Below are positions 1-8,286 of a stretch of DNA of 64,000 bases, piece after piece. Position numbers and translations under genes: made by a program. The number at the start of each line of letters is the position of its first letter. Within the stretch, counting starts at the first letter, position 1. The notes below the pieces were generated by a model that was not told the DNA's origin, ran no database searches, and worked only from the letters and a program-made list of their open reading frames with translations. This stretch comes from Mangrovimicrobium sp033283325. GTDB lineage: Bacteria; Pseudomonadota; Gammaproteobacteria; Pseudomonadales; Halieaceae. The stretch is taken from positions 1,054,001 through 1,118,000 of the forward strand of contig JAWMQO010000001.1 in the NCBI GenBank assembly GCA_033283325.1, in the 5' to 3' direction.

Positions 1-24
1 CGTATGGCCTGAAGCGCGTTGACA

Positions 25-84
25 GTAGGAGCCCGCTCCGCGGGCGATCAGTCCACAGTCTCGCTCACCCGGTGGGCTCCTACA
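25..84. repeat. Inverted pair of REP-like elements
   Basis: Two short elements face each other. Positions 25-50 begin GTAGGAGCCC and fold as GCCCGC-TCC-GCGGGC. Positions 61-84 carry, on the minus strand, TGTAGGAGCCC followed by an imperfect hairpin. A GTAGGAGC head before a GC-rich stem is the layout of REP elements in Pseudomonas-like genomes, and an inverted pair forms a BIME. They lie just beyond the stop codon of the adjacent transporter, a typical place for REPs. Family membership is inferred from layout only. Confidence 0.6.
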
Positions 85-91
85 AGTGGCT

Positions 92-1423
92 TCAGTCCGC
101 CGCTTCGAGGTGGCGGTTGATACGCAGTGCCACGAGGGTACAGACCGCGCCGGAGAGCAGGTAGAGACTTACTGCGCTGAGGCCGAACTGCACCGAGAGG
201 CCCAGGGCGATCAGTGGCGCGAAGGCCGCACCCAGCAGCCAGGCGAAATCCGAAGTCAGGGCGGCGCCGGTGTAACGGTAGCGGCGTTCAAAGTTCGCCG
301 TCACCGTGCCGGAGGCCTGGCCGTAGGAAAGGCCGAGCACCACGAAGCCGATCAGGATGAAGGCGTTCTGCAGGGCGGGGGAGCCGCTCATCAGGTAGGG
401 GGAAAGCAGCGCGAAGACGCCGATGAAAACAGCCATGGTGCCGACCAGGCGGCGCTTGCCGATGCGATCTGCGATCAGGCCTGAGGCGATAGTGGCGGCG
501 ATACCCAGCACCGCGCCCACCATCTGGATGGATAGCACTTCGTCGATGACCTGTGATTCGCTCACCGCGATCCAGGACAGCGGGAAGATCGTGACGATGT
601 GGAACAGGGCATAGCTGGCCAGCGCGGCGAAGGCGCCGAGGAAAATATTGGGGCCCTGTTCGTCGAGCATCTCCCGGGTGCTGATGGGCTTCAGTTCGTT
701 CTCTTCCAGGGCCAGGGTGTACTCCTCGGTGAGCACCAGGCGCAGCCGGGCGAACAGCGCGACCACGTTGATGGCAAAGGCCACGAAGAAGGGGTAGCGC
801 CAGGCCCAGGCCTGGAAGTCCTCCGCACTGACGCTGAGGATCAGGTAGAGGAAGAGGGCGTTGGCCAGCAGGAAGCCCAGCGGCGCGCCCAACTGGCCGA
901 ACATGGTGAACCAGCTGCGCTTGGCGGGCGGTGCGTTGAGCGCCAGCAGGGAGGGCAGGCCATCCCAGGAACCGCCGAGGGCGAAGCCCTGCAGGATGCG
1001 GAAAAACGCGAGGAAGGCGATGGCCGCGCCGCCGAGCGTCTCATAGCTCGGCAGGAAGGCGATGCCGGCGGTCGCGGTTCCGAGCAGGAACAGTGAGGCA
1101 GTCAGTTTGACACTGCGTCCCCAGCGCCGCTGGATGGCCATGAACAGGGCCGTGCCGAAGGGGCGGGCGACAAAAGCCATGGCGAAAATGGCGAAGGCGT
1201 AGAGGATGCCGTCCAGGCGGTCCGCGAAGGGGAAGAACACGCTGGGGAAAGCCAGCACGCAGGCGATGCCGAAGACGAAGAAATCGAAATGTTCCGAGGC
1301 CCGGCCGATCACCACACCGATGGCGATCTCTCCGGGTGCCAGGGGCGAATGCCCGGCGGGGGTATCCATGTCACCGGCAGGTCGGGTGCTGAAAGCGGGG
1401 GAGCTTGCGCTGGATTGGCTCAT
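92..1423 (-). CDS. MFS transporter, metabolite:H+ symporter (MHS)-like
   Basis: A 443-aa, 12-segment integral membrane protein of the major facilitator superfamily. The stretch ARPFGTALF, followed by a WGR loop and a helix with FLPSYETLG, matches the MHS subfamily (ProP, KgtP and citrate-type symporters). The usual GDRxGRK loop is altered to QRRWGRS. Residues RILQGFALGG form the typical fifth-helix motif. The start at MSQSSASS is preferred over one ten codons upstream because the N-terminus then fits the family. It is transcribed divergently from the oxidase operon across about 155 bp. The substrate cannot be told from sequence; an organic acid or osmolyte is possible. Confidence 0.75.
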   Translation of the reverse strand: MSQSSASSPAFSTRPAGDMDTPAGHSPLAPGEIAIGVVIGRASEHFDFFVFGIACVLAFPSVFFPFADRLDGILYAFAIFAMAFVARPFGTALFMAIQRRWGRSVKLTASLFLLGTATAGIAFLPSYETLGGAAIAFLAFFRILQGFALGGSWDGLPSLLALNAPPAKRSWFTMFGQLGAPLGFLLANALFLYLILSVSAEDFQAWAWRYPFFVAFAINVVALFARLRLVLTEEYTLALEENELKPISTREMLDEQGPNIFLGAFAALASYALFHIVTIFPLSWIAVSESQVIDEVLSIQMVGAVLGIAATIASGLIADRIGKRRLVGTMAVFIGVFALLSPYLMSGSPALQNAFILIGFVVLGLSYGQASGTVTANFERRYRYTGAALTSDFAWLLGAAFAPLIALGLSVQFGLSAVSLYLLSGAVCTLVALRINRHLEAAD

Positions 1424-1494
1424 TAAAAAGGGCGCTCTTCTTGCGGAATACAACTACCGGCCAAGCCTACTCCTCTTGCCTGGGGGGCACCATA

Positions 1495-1507
1495 GGACAA
1501 ATTGTCC
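1495..1507. promoter_or_regulatory. Palindromic operator candidate in the divergent MFS/oxidase promoter region
   Basis: GGACAA-A-TTGTCC is a perfect 13-bp palindrome with one central base. It sits about 70 bp before each of the divergent genes. It is not an FNR (TTGAT-N4-ATCAA) site and does not resemble the described RegA sites. Calling it a binding site is inference from symmetry and position. Confidence 0.4.
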
Positions 1508-1577
1508 AATTCTCCGCTGACCCCATTTGCCGTAGAGTTCCGCGGCTCAAGTCAATCTTCCCCTACTGCGAGTGGTA

Positions 1578-2591
1578 ATGGCAGCTACCAGAACTCTTTG
1601 CAAAAGCCTTGTGGGCGCCCTGACAGCAATTCTGCTGGCCGGTTGCGACACGGTGGTGATGTCTCCCTCCGGCGACGTCGCCGCCCAACAGGCAGACCTG
1701 ATCGTGTGGTCGACCATCCTTATGTTGATCATCATCGTGCCGGTGATCGTACTTACCCTGTTGTTCGCCTGGCGTTATCGCGAGTCCAACCAGTCGGCCA
1801 CTTACAAGCCGGACTGGGACCACTCCACCACACTGGAACTGGTCATCTGGGCTGCACCACTGGCGATCATCATTGCCCTCGGGGCCCTGACCTGGGTCAG
1901 TACCCACAAGCTCGATCCCTACCGGCCGCTGGACCGGGTCGATGCAGGCAAACCGGTACCGGAGGGCATGGAACCCCTGATCGTCGAAGTCGTGGCGATG
2001 GACTGGAAGTGGCTGTTTTTCTACCCGGAGCAGGGCATCGCCACGGTCAACGAACTGGCGGCCCCGCTGGATCGCCCGATCAAGTTCAAGATCACCGCCA
2101 CCACCATGATGAACTCCTTCTACATCCCGGCGCTGGCAGGCCAGATCTACGCAATGGGCGGCATGGAAACCCAGCTCCACGCGGTCATCAACGAGGCCGG
2201 TAATTACGAGGGCTTCTCCGCCAACTACTCCGGCGCGGGTTTCAACCAGATGCGCTTCGCCTTCCTCGGCATGGAAGATGGCGATTTCGAGAGCTGGGTC
2301 CAGCGGGTCAAGGAAGAGGGCGAGTCTCTCAGCCAGCCGCGCTACAAGCAACTGGAGCAACCCAGCATCGACGATCCGGTGCAGTTCTTCAGCAACGTCG
2401 CCCCCGGCCTCTACGACGCCATCCTGAACCGCTGCGTCGATCCCGGCCAGATTTGCATGAAAGACATGATGATGAGCCACCACGGCCACGGTGGGCATGA
2501 AGGCCAGGAGGGCCACGAAAGCCAAGAGAACCAGGCAGAATCCGACAGCCCTGCGCAGCATGAAGAGCATGCGCGTCACGGCGAGAAGTGA
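1578..2591 (+). CDS. cyoA: Quinol oxidase subunit II (CyoA/QoxA-type)
   Basis: Subunit II of a haem-copper quinol oxidase, 337 aa. A lipoprotein signal ends in LLAGC, two membrane helices follow (about residues 42-65 and 85-105), and then comes a periplasmic cupredoxin domain. The domain contains MDWKWLFFYPEQGIATVNE, a hallmark of CyoA-type subunits. The CuA-ligand cysteines of cytochrome c oxidases are absent, so the electron donor should be quinol. The C-terminal about 45 residues are rich in His, Met and Glu, as also seen in E. coli CyoA. The ATG at 1578 is chosen over a GTG two codons upstream. It is first in the operon with subunits I, III and IV. Confidence 0.93.
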   Translation: MAATRTLCKSLVGALTAILLAGCDTVVMSPSGDVAAQQADLIVWSTILMLIIIVPVIVLTLLFAWRYRESNQSATYKPDWDHSTTLELVIWAAPLAIIIALGALTWVSTHKLDPYRPLDRVDAGKPVPEGMEPLIVEVVAMDWKWLFFYPEQGIATVNELAAPLDRPIKFKITATTMMNSFYIPALAGQIYAMGGMETQLHAVINEAGNYEGFSANYSGAGFNQMRFAFLGMEDGDFESWVQRVKEEGESLSQPRYKQLEQPSIDDPVQFFSNVAPGLYDAILNRCVDPGQICMKDMMMSHHGHGGHEGQEGHESQENQAESDSPAQHEEHARHGEK

Positions 2592-2599
2592 GTTTCCCG

Positions 2600-4594
2600 A
2601 TGACTGAACAGCTCGATATCACCAAACTGATTTTCGGTCGCCTGACCTGGGAATCCATCCCCTATCACGACCCGATCATTATCGGTACCTTCGCCCTGGT
2701 CGCCATCGGCGGCATCGCTCTCGTCGTCACCCTGACCAGGTACAAGGTCTGGGGCTACCTGTGGCGCGAATGGTTCACCAGCATCGACCACAAGCGCATC
2801 GGTGTCATGTACATGATCCTCGGCATCATCATGCTGCTGCGCGGCTTCGCTGACGCCATCATGATGCGCCTGCAGCAGGCCATGGCCTTTGGCGAGAACC
2901 TCGGTTACCTGCCGCCGGACCACTACGACCAGATCTTCACCGCCCACGGCGTGATCATGATCTTCTTCGTCGCCATGCCTTTCGTGGTGGGCCTGATGAA
3001 CTACATCGTGCCCCTGCAGATCGGCGCCCGCGACGTGGCTTTCCCCTTCCTGAACAATTTCAGTTTCTGGATGACCGCATCGGGTGCTGTGCTGGTCATG
3101 GTTTCGCTGTTCGTCGGCGAGTTCGCCAAATCCGGCTGGCTGGCCTATCCACCATTGACGGGAATACTGCAGAGTCCCGGGGTAGGGGTGGATTACTATA
3201 TATGGGCGCTACAGATCGCCGGTGTGGGGACGCTGCTATCGGGTGTGAACTTCACCGTGACCATCATCAAGATGCGCGCCCCCGGCATGAGCATGATGAA
3301 GATGCCGGTGTTCACCTGGACCGCCCTGTGCACCAATATCCTGATCGTCGCTGCCTTCCCGGTGCTGACTGCCGTCCTCGTCCTGCTGTCACTCGACCGC
3401 TACCTGGACATGCACTTCTTCACCAACGATGCGGGCGGCAACGCCATGATGTACATCAACCTGATCTGGATCTGGGGTCACCCGGAGGTGTATATCCTGA
3501 TTCTGCCGATCTTCGGCGTCTTCTCCGAGATCGTCGCCACCTACAGCGGCAAGCGTCTCTTCGGCTACTCGTCGATGGTCTACGCCACCGTGGTGATCAC
3601 CGTGCTGTCCTACCTGGTATGGCTGCACCACTTCTTTACCATGGGCTCCGGGGCGACGGTGAATTCCTTCTTCGGCATCACCACGATGATCATCTCGATA
3701 CCCACAGGCGCGAAGATATTCAACTGGCTGTTCACCATGTACCGCGGCCGCATCAAGTTCGACGTGCCCATGCTCTGGACTGTCGGCTTCATGGTGACCT
3801 TCGTCATCGGCGGCATGACCGGCGTGTTGCTGGCGGTACCCCCGGCTGATTTCGTACTGCACAACAGCCTGTTCCTGATCGCCCACTTCCACAACGTGAT
3901 CATCGGCGGCGTGGTGTTCGGCGTGTTCGCCGCCATCGCCTACTGGTACCCGAAAGTCACCGGCTACAAGCTCGATCCCTTCTGGGGCAAGGCTTCCTTC
4001 TGGTGCTGGCTGATCGGTTTCTACCTGGCATTCATGCCGCTCTACCTGCTCGGCCTGATGGGTGTCACCCGCCGTATGAGCCACTTCGAGGACGCTTCTC
4101 TGCAGATCTGGTTCCAGATCGCACTGGTGGGGGCGATCCTGATCGGCGCCGGTATCATCTGCTTCCTGATCCAGCTCTACGTGAGCTACAAGAATCGCGA
4201 ATCCCTGCGCGACGAAACCGGCGACCCCTGGAATGGACGGACCCTCGAGTGGTCCACCTCTTCACCGCCGCCGCAGTACAACTTCGCCTTCACCCCGCGC
4301 GTACACGACAACGACGCCTGGTGGCAGATGAAGCAGCACGGCTACGAGCATCCGAAGGAGGGATTCGTGCCCATCCACATGCCGAAGAACACCGCTGCGG
4401 GTATCGTGATCTCCGGCTTTGCCACCGTGATCGGCTTCGCCCTGATCTGGCACATGTGGCTGGTCGCAGGCCTGTCTTTCGCCGGTATGCTGGCGGCGAT
4501 CATCATCCACACCTTCAACTACAAGCGTGACTACTACATCCCCGTGGAGGAAGTGGTCGAGGTCGAATCGAAGCGCACGGAGGTACTGGCGTAA
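2600..4594 (+). CDS. cyoB: Quinol oxidase subunit I (CyoB/QoxB-type)
   Basis: Catalytic subunit of the haem-copper quinol oxidase, about 664 aa, multi-pass inner membrane protein that reduces O2 and pumps protons. All ligand motifs are visible: the low-spin haem His in FTAHGVIM, the CuB/cross-link segment WGHPEVY, the paired HH in WLHHFFTMG, and the HFH pair in LIAHFHNVI. The quinone-site Arg and Asp of the E. coli enzyme are kept in LLRGFADAIMMR. The ATG at 2600 leaves GAGAAG upstream as a ribosome site; a GTG at 2588 would overlap cyoA by 4 nt and is also possible. The stop overlaps the cyoC start (TAATG). Confidence 0.95.
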   Translation: MTEQLDITKLIFGRLTWESIPYHDPIIIGTFALVAIGGIALVVTLTRYKVWGYLWREWFTSIDHKRIGVMYMILGIIMLLRGFADAIMMRLQQAMAFGENLGYLPPDHYDQIFTAHGVIMIFFVAMPFVVGLMNYIVPLQIGARDVAFPFLNNFSFWMTASGAVLVMVSLFVGEFAKSGWLAYPPLTGILQSPGVGVDYYIWALQIAGVGTLLSGVNFTVTIIKMRAPGMSMMKMPVFTWTALCTNILIVAAFPVLTAVLVLLSLDRYLDMHFFTNDAGGNAMMYINLIWIWGHPEVYILILPIFGVFSEIVATYSGKRLFGYSSMVYATVVITVLSYLVWLHHFFTMGSGATVNSFFGITTMIISIPTGAKIFNWLFTMYRGRIKFDVPMLWTVGFMVTFVIGGMTGVLLAVPPADFVLHNSLFLIAHFHNVIIGGVVFGVFAAIAYWYPKVTGYKLDPFWGKASFWCWLIGFYLAFMPLYLLGLMGVTRRMSHFEDASLQIWFQIALVGAILIGAGIICFLIQLYVSYKNRESLRDETGDPWNGRTLEWSTSSPPPQYNFAFTPRVHDNDAWWQMKQHGYEHPKEGFVPIHMPKNTAAGIVISGFATVIGFALIWHMWLVAGLSFAGMLAAIIIHTFNYKRDYYIPVEEVVEVESKRTEVLA

Positions 4595-5214
4595 TGGGCG
4601 GCGCAACGGCAACTGCAAACGGCAAGCTCGAGTTCACCGTTCCAGGCGAGTACCACGTGCCCAACGGCACACTGCTGGGCTTCTGGATCTACCTGATGAG
4701 CGACTGCCTCATCTTCGCCGCGCTGTTCGCCACCTACGGTGTGCTGAGCATGAACTTCGCGGGCGGTCCCTCCGGCGGCGATCTCTTCGATCTCAAGCTG
4801 GTGGCGCTGAACACGGCCTTCCTGCTGTTTTCATCGATAACCTACGGTTTCGCAGTGCTGCAGATGCAGGCGAACAAACTGCGCGGTACCCAGTTCTGGC
4901 TGCTGGTCACCGGAATATTCGGCGCGGCGTTCCTCGCCGTTGAACTCTACGAGTTCTACCACCTGATCCACATCGGCGCCGGCCCCCAGCGCAGCGGCTT
5001 CCTCTCCGCCTTCTTCGCGCTTGTGGGCACCCACGGGCTGCACGTGACCTTCGGCACGATCTGGCTGGTCACCCTGTTGTTCCAGCTCAACAGGCACGGA
5101 CTCAGCGGCGCCAACCGTCGCCGGGTCTACTGCCTCTCCATGTTCTGGCACTTCCTGGATGTGGTGTGGATCGGTGTATTTACTTATGTCTACCTGATGG
5201 GGTCCCTGGTATGA
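4594..5214 (+). CDS. cyoC: Quinol oxidase subunit III (CyoC/QoxC-type)
   Basis: A 206-aa membrane protein with five predicted helices. Its start shares one base with the cyoB stop. The opening segment GFWIYLMSDCLIFAALFATY and the later segment FFALVGTHGLHVTFG are characteristic of subunit III of bo3-type oxidases. It stabilises subunit I. The end overlaps cyoD by ATGA, so the four subunits are probably translationally coupled. Confidence 0.93.
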   Translation: MGGATATANGKLEFTVPGEYHVPNGTLLGFWIYLMSDCLIFAALFATYGVLSMNFAGGPSGGDLFDLKLVALNTAFLLFSSITYGFAVLQMQANKLRGTQFWLLVTGIFGAAFLAVELYEFYHLIHIGAGPQRSGFLSAFFALVGTHGLHVTFGTIWLVTLLFQLNRHGLSGANRRRVYCLSMFWHFLDVVWIGVFTYVYLMGSLV

Positions 5215-5573
5215 GCAGCGAACATCACGACGAACACCACGTTGAGGGCGCGCCCCACAGCAGCTTCAGCGGTTACATGATCGGCTTCCTGGCCTCGATC
5301 TTCCTCACCGCCACACCGTTCTGGCTGGTGATGGGCGGCGTGCTGGATTCCCGCAACGCCACTATCATTACCATCCTGATCTTCGCGGTGGTGCAGATAC
5401 TCGTGCACATGGTTTACTTCCTGCACATGAACTTCCAGTCCGAGGGCGGCTGGACAATGCTCTCGCTGATTTTCACCGTGGTACTACTGTTCATAACATT
5501 GTTTGGCTCCCTGTGGGTCATGTATCACATGAACGTCAACATGATGCCCTCGATGATGGGCGGAACGTCCTGA
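5211..5573 (+). CDS. cyoD: Quinol oxidase subunit IV (CyoD/QoxD-type)
   Basis: A 120-aa protein with three membrane helices. The motif QILVHMVYFLHMN is typical of CyoD. The N-terminus is His/Glu-rich (EHHDEHHVEG) and the C-terminus Met-rich (HMNVNMMPSMMGG), as in subunit II. The start at 5211 overlaps the cyoC stop by 4 nt. No cyoE (haem O synthase) follows, unlike the E. coli operon. Confidence 0.92.
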   Translation: MSSEHHDEHHVEGAPHSSFSGYMIGFLASIFLTATPFWLVMGGVLDSRNATIITILIFAVVQILVHMVYFLHMNFQSEGGWTMLSLIFTVVLLFITLFGSLWVMYHMNVNMMPSMMGGTS

Positions 5574-5577
5574 CAGC

Positions 5578-6318
5578 ATGATCGAGCGTCATGCAATAGG
5601 GAGCAAGGGGCCGCGTCGCGGCCCCTTTTTGCATGTGTCGATAGCCTTGTTCGGGCTCGCCGCCTTTATCTCCTTCATCGCCCTGGGGAACTGGCAGGTC
5701 GAACGCCGCGCCTGGAAGCTCGATCTTATCGAAAGGGTGGGGCAGCGGGTTCATGCCAGCCCGGTATCGGCACCCGCGCCGGAGCAATGGCCCGCAGTGA
5801 ACCGGGCGGATGATGAGTACCGGCGGGTGAGTGTCCGCGGCAGCTTTGTGCCCGGGGGGGAATTCAAGGTCGCCGCGGCGACGGAGCTCGGCAGCGGGTA
5901 TTGGGTGCTTACCGCGTTGCGCCGTGTGGACGGCAGCCTGGTCTTTATCAATCGTGGTTACGTGGGCCAGGGGGTCACGCCCCTAGCCCCAGCGAACGGC
6001 ACGGTAGTCGTCACCGGCCTGTTGCGTCTGAACGAACCGGGCGGTGGCGTCCTGCGAGATAACGTGCCGGATGAGGGGCGCTGGTATTCGCGAGATGTCC
6101 GCGCCATGGCTGTGGAAGCGGGGCTCGGGAAGGTAGCGCCGTATTTCATTGACGCGGGGGAAGGTGAGCCGGGCAGTCCAGGGGGCGACGGGCCGACAGG
6201 AGGATTGACGGTGATCAGCTTCAAGAATACCCATCTGATCTACGCCGTGACCTGGTATGGTCTCGCCGCGATGCTGGTCGCCGCCGCCCTGATCGCCTGG
6301 CGACACCGCCCCCTGTAG
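5578..6318 (+). CDS. SURF1-family oxidase assembly protein
   Basis: A 246-aa protein with one helix near the N-terminus (about residues 22-41) and one at the C-terminus (about 222-240) enclosing a periplasmic domain, the SURF1/Shy1 architecture. The segments LGNWQVERRAWK and FINRGYV are family signatures. SURF1 proteins assist haem a insertion into oxidases, and a SURF1 dedicated to a ba3-type quinol oxidase is known in Paracoccus. The start is uncertain: the ATG at 5578 makes the first 18 codons run through a strong intrinsic terminator (5605-5630), while a GTG at 5635 lies just past it. The ATG is kept because the extension is basic, as expected for a cytoplasmic N-terminus. Confidence 0.8.
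   Translation: MIERHAIGSKGPRRGPFLHVSIALFGLAAFISFIALGNWQVERRAWKLDLIERVGQRVHASPVSAPAPEQWPAVNRADDEYRRVSVRGSFVPGGEFKVAAATELGSGYWVLTALRRVDGSLVFINRGYVGQGVTPLAPANGTVVVTGLLRLNEPGGGVLRDNVPDEGRWYSRDVRAMAVEAGLGKVAPYFIDAGEGEPGSPGGDGPTGGLTVISFKNTHLIYAVTWYGLAAMLVAAALIAWRHRPL
5605..5630 (+). terminator. Intrinsic terminator after cyoD
   Basis: A perfect 10-bp stem, AAGGGGCCGC / GCGGCCCCTT with a GTC loop, runs into a T run. It lies 30 bp after cyoD and overlaps the first codons of the SURF1 frame, so it may act as a partial terminator or attenuator between the oxidase genes and SURF1. Confidence 0.75.
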
Positions 6319-6322
6319 GAGT

Positions 6323-6344
6323 CCTGTGGGAGGGCTCCCACAGG
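6323..6344. repeat. Hairpin with REP-like head
   Basis: CCTGTGGGAG pairs with CTCCCACAGG across a two-base turn. It follows GTAGGAG at 6316-6322, the same head seen in the pair at 25-84. There is no T run, so it is not a good terminator. It lies between SURF1 and regB and is probably a degenerate REP copy. Confidence 0.4.
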
Positions 6345-6396
6345 GCTGCGGCGGCCTGCCGAGCCACGTATACTGTGCGCCGATGGAGCACAGACC

Positions 6397-7719
6397 ATGA
6401 ATACAGCCACCCCGACACTGGCGCTCGCCCCGAAGCTGGGCCGCAGCAGGACCAGGCGCGATGCCACCGTCGGCAAGAACATGCGCCTGCTGGTCCAGCT
6501 TCGCTGGATGGCCGTGCTGGGGCAACTGCTGACCATCCTCGTCGCGCAATACGTCTTTGGCGCCCACTTGCCGCTGCGGGAGATGTTTCTCGGCCTGCTG
6601 GTCCTGGTGAGCTTCAACGTCCTCGCCGAGATCAGCCTGCTGTTCAAGCGCCGCAAGGTGCCGCTGGAGCTGTTTATCGGCCTGCTGGTGGACATGGCAA
6701 CCCTCACCTACCAGCTCTACCTCAGTGGCGGTGCCACCAACCCCTTTGTCTTTCTCTACCTCCTGCAGGTAGGCCTGGCGGCGGTATTGTTGACCAGCGC
6801 CTACGCCTGGACCCTGCTCGGCTTTGCGACGGCGAGTTTCCTCTGGCTGGCCGCGGCGGGGCGGCCAATCGACCTGCCGCAGGATTATCACCTGGGCCTC
6901 GGCAGCCTCTACGTACAGGGAATGTTGATCTGCCTGGTGCTCAATGCGGCGTTGATGCTGGTGTTTATCAGTCGTATCACCCGCACCCGCCGTGAGCACG
7001 ACGCCAAACTGGCCGAAATGCGTCAACGCGAGGCGGAAGAGGAACACATCCTGCGCATGGGCTTGCTGGCATCAGGAGCCGCTCACGAACTCGGCACCCC
7101 GCTGGCGACCATCGCGGTCATCCTCGGCGACTGGCGCTATATGCCGGCCTTTACCTCTGATCCGGACCTCTACCAGGAGATCCAGGAAATGCAGGCCCAG
7201 GTGCAGCGCTGCAAGAGCATCGTCAGCGGTATCCTGCTTTCCGCCGGCGAAACCCGGGGAGAGTCCTCCGGCGAAACCACGGTCTGCGAATTTCTCGAGG
7301 AACTCGTGGCGGAATGGCGTAATACCCGCGGCGCCGATGTCCTGGAGTTTCGCAACGAGTTTGGTGCCGACATGGACATCGCCTCGGATTCGGTGCTCAA
7401 GCAAACCATTGCCAACCTGCTGGATAACGCCCTCGACGCTTCGCCGCGCTGGATTGGCATGGAGGCGAGCCGCCGTGAGAATGCGTTGCTGATCCGTGTG
7501 TCCGATCGCGGTCCCGGTTTCAGCCCTGAAGTGTTCGAGCGCCTCGGCCGCCCTTACCAGTCCACCAAGGGCCGACCCGGCAGCGGCCTGGGGCTGTTCC
7601 TGGTGTTCAATGTCGCGCGGACCCTGCGCGGAAATGTCAGCGCGCGCAACCTGGAAGAGGGCGGCGCGGAGGTCTTGCTGGAACTGCCGCTCGAAGCCCT
7701 GGTGCTGAAGGAGGAATGA
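6397..7719 (+). CDS. regB: RegB/PrrB-family redox sensor histidine kinase
   Basis: A 440-aa sensor kinase with about six N-terminal membrane helices. Three RegB hallmarks are visible. GGATNPF at residues 111-117 is the quinone-binding motif. ASGAAHELGTPLATIAV carries the phosphorylated His230. QRCKSI carries Cys272, which aligns with the redox-active cysteine of the Rhodobacter RegB dimerisation region. The ATPase domain follows, with NLLDNALDAS and the G box GSGLGLF. Established role: autophosphorylation is inhibited by oxidised quinone and by cysteine oxidation, adjusting respiration to redox state. Its stop overlaps regA by ATGA. Its position after a quinol oxidase operon suggests control of that operon. 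Confidence 0.9.
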   Translation: MNTATPTLALAPKLGRSRTRRDATVGKNMRLLVQLRWMAVLGQLLTILVAQYVFGAHLPLREMFLGLLVLVSFNVLAEISLLFKRRKVPLELFIGLLVDMATLTYQLYLSGGATNPFVFLYLLQVGLAAVLLTSAYAWTLLGFATASFLWLAAAGRPIDLPQDYHLGLGSLYVQGMLICLVLNAALMLVFISRITRTRREHDAKLAEMRQREAEEEHILRMGLLASGAAHELGTPLATIAVILGDWRYMPAFTSDPDLYQEIQEMQAQVQRCKSIVSGILLSAGETRGESSGETTVCEFLEELVAEWRNTRGADVLEFRNEFGADMDIASDSVLKQTIANLLDNALDASPRWIGMEASRRENALLIRVSDRGPGFSPEVFERLGRPYQSTKGRPGSGLGLFLVFNVARTLRGNVSARNLEEGGAEVLLELPLEALVLKEE

Positions 7720-8264
7720 GTATGTCCGGCGAGAGTGAACGAACGCTGCTGCTGATCGAGGATGATGCCGCCTTCGCCCGCACCCTTGGCAAATCCTTCG
7801 AGCGCCGCGGCTACCATGTGCTCCACGCCTCCAGCCTGGAGGGCGCGCTACCTCTGCTCGATAGCCACCAACCCGGCTACGCGGTGGTCGATCTGAAACT
7901 GGAGGGTGAGGCCTCCGGCCTGGCCTGCGTGCAAGCGCTGCACCGGCATGATCCGGACATGCTGATCGTGGTACTGACTGGCTACGCCAGTATCGCCACG
8001 GCGGTGGAAGCCGTGAAACTCGGCGCCTGTCACTACCTCGCCAAGCCCTCGAATACCGACGACATCGAGGCGGCCTTCAACAGCGCGGAGGGCAATACCG
8101 AGGTGAAGATCAGCGGCCGCGCGACCTCGATCAAGACCCTCGAGTGGGAGCGCATTCACCAGACCCTGGCCGAGACGGACTTCAATATCTCGGAGACTGC
8201 CCGGCGCCTGGGCATGCACCGGCGCACGCTTGCACGCAAGCTGGCCAAACAGCAGGTGAAATAG
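7716..8264 (+). CDS. regA: RegA/PrrA-family response regulator
   Basis: A 182-aa response regulator: receiver domain (residues about 10-125) with acidic pocket Glu15-Asp16-Asp17 and phosphoacceptor Asp59 in VVDLKL, then a short linker and a C-terminal Fis-type helix-turn-helix, ISETARRLGMHRRTLARKL. This is the compact RegA layout, distinct from OmpR or NarL types. The HTH matches the strongly conserved RegA DNA-binding end. Partner of the overlapping kinase; likely targets are respiratory and carbon genes, including the upstream oxidase (inference). Confidence 0.92.
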   Translation: MSMSGESERTLLLIEDDAAFARTLGKSFERRGYHVLHASSLEGALPLLDSHQPGYAVVDLKLEGEASGLACVQALHRHDPDMLIVVLTGYASIATAVEAVKLGACHYLAKPSNTDDIEAAFNSAEGNTEVKISGRATSIKTLEWERIHQTLAETDFNISETARRLGMHRRTLARKLAKQQVK

Positions 8265-8286
8265 CCCGCGCAGCGGTACCCGCCTG

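Noticed and set aside
599..1096. Plus-strand frame opposite the MFS transporter
   Set aside because: It is the complement of a well-supported 443-aa transporter, is low-complexity (Gln/Glu/Gly), and has no family match.
1578..2591. Cytochrome c oxidase subunit II (CuA type) considered
   Set aside because: The CuA cysteine pair is missing and CyoA-specific segments are present, so it is a quinol oxidase subunit.
6323..6344. Hairpin after SURF1 considered as a terminator
   Set aside because: No T run follows on either strand; better explained as a REP-like copy.
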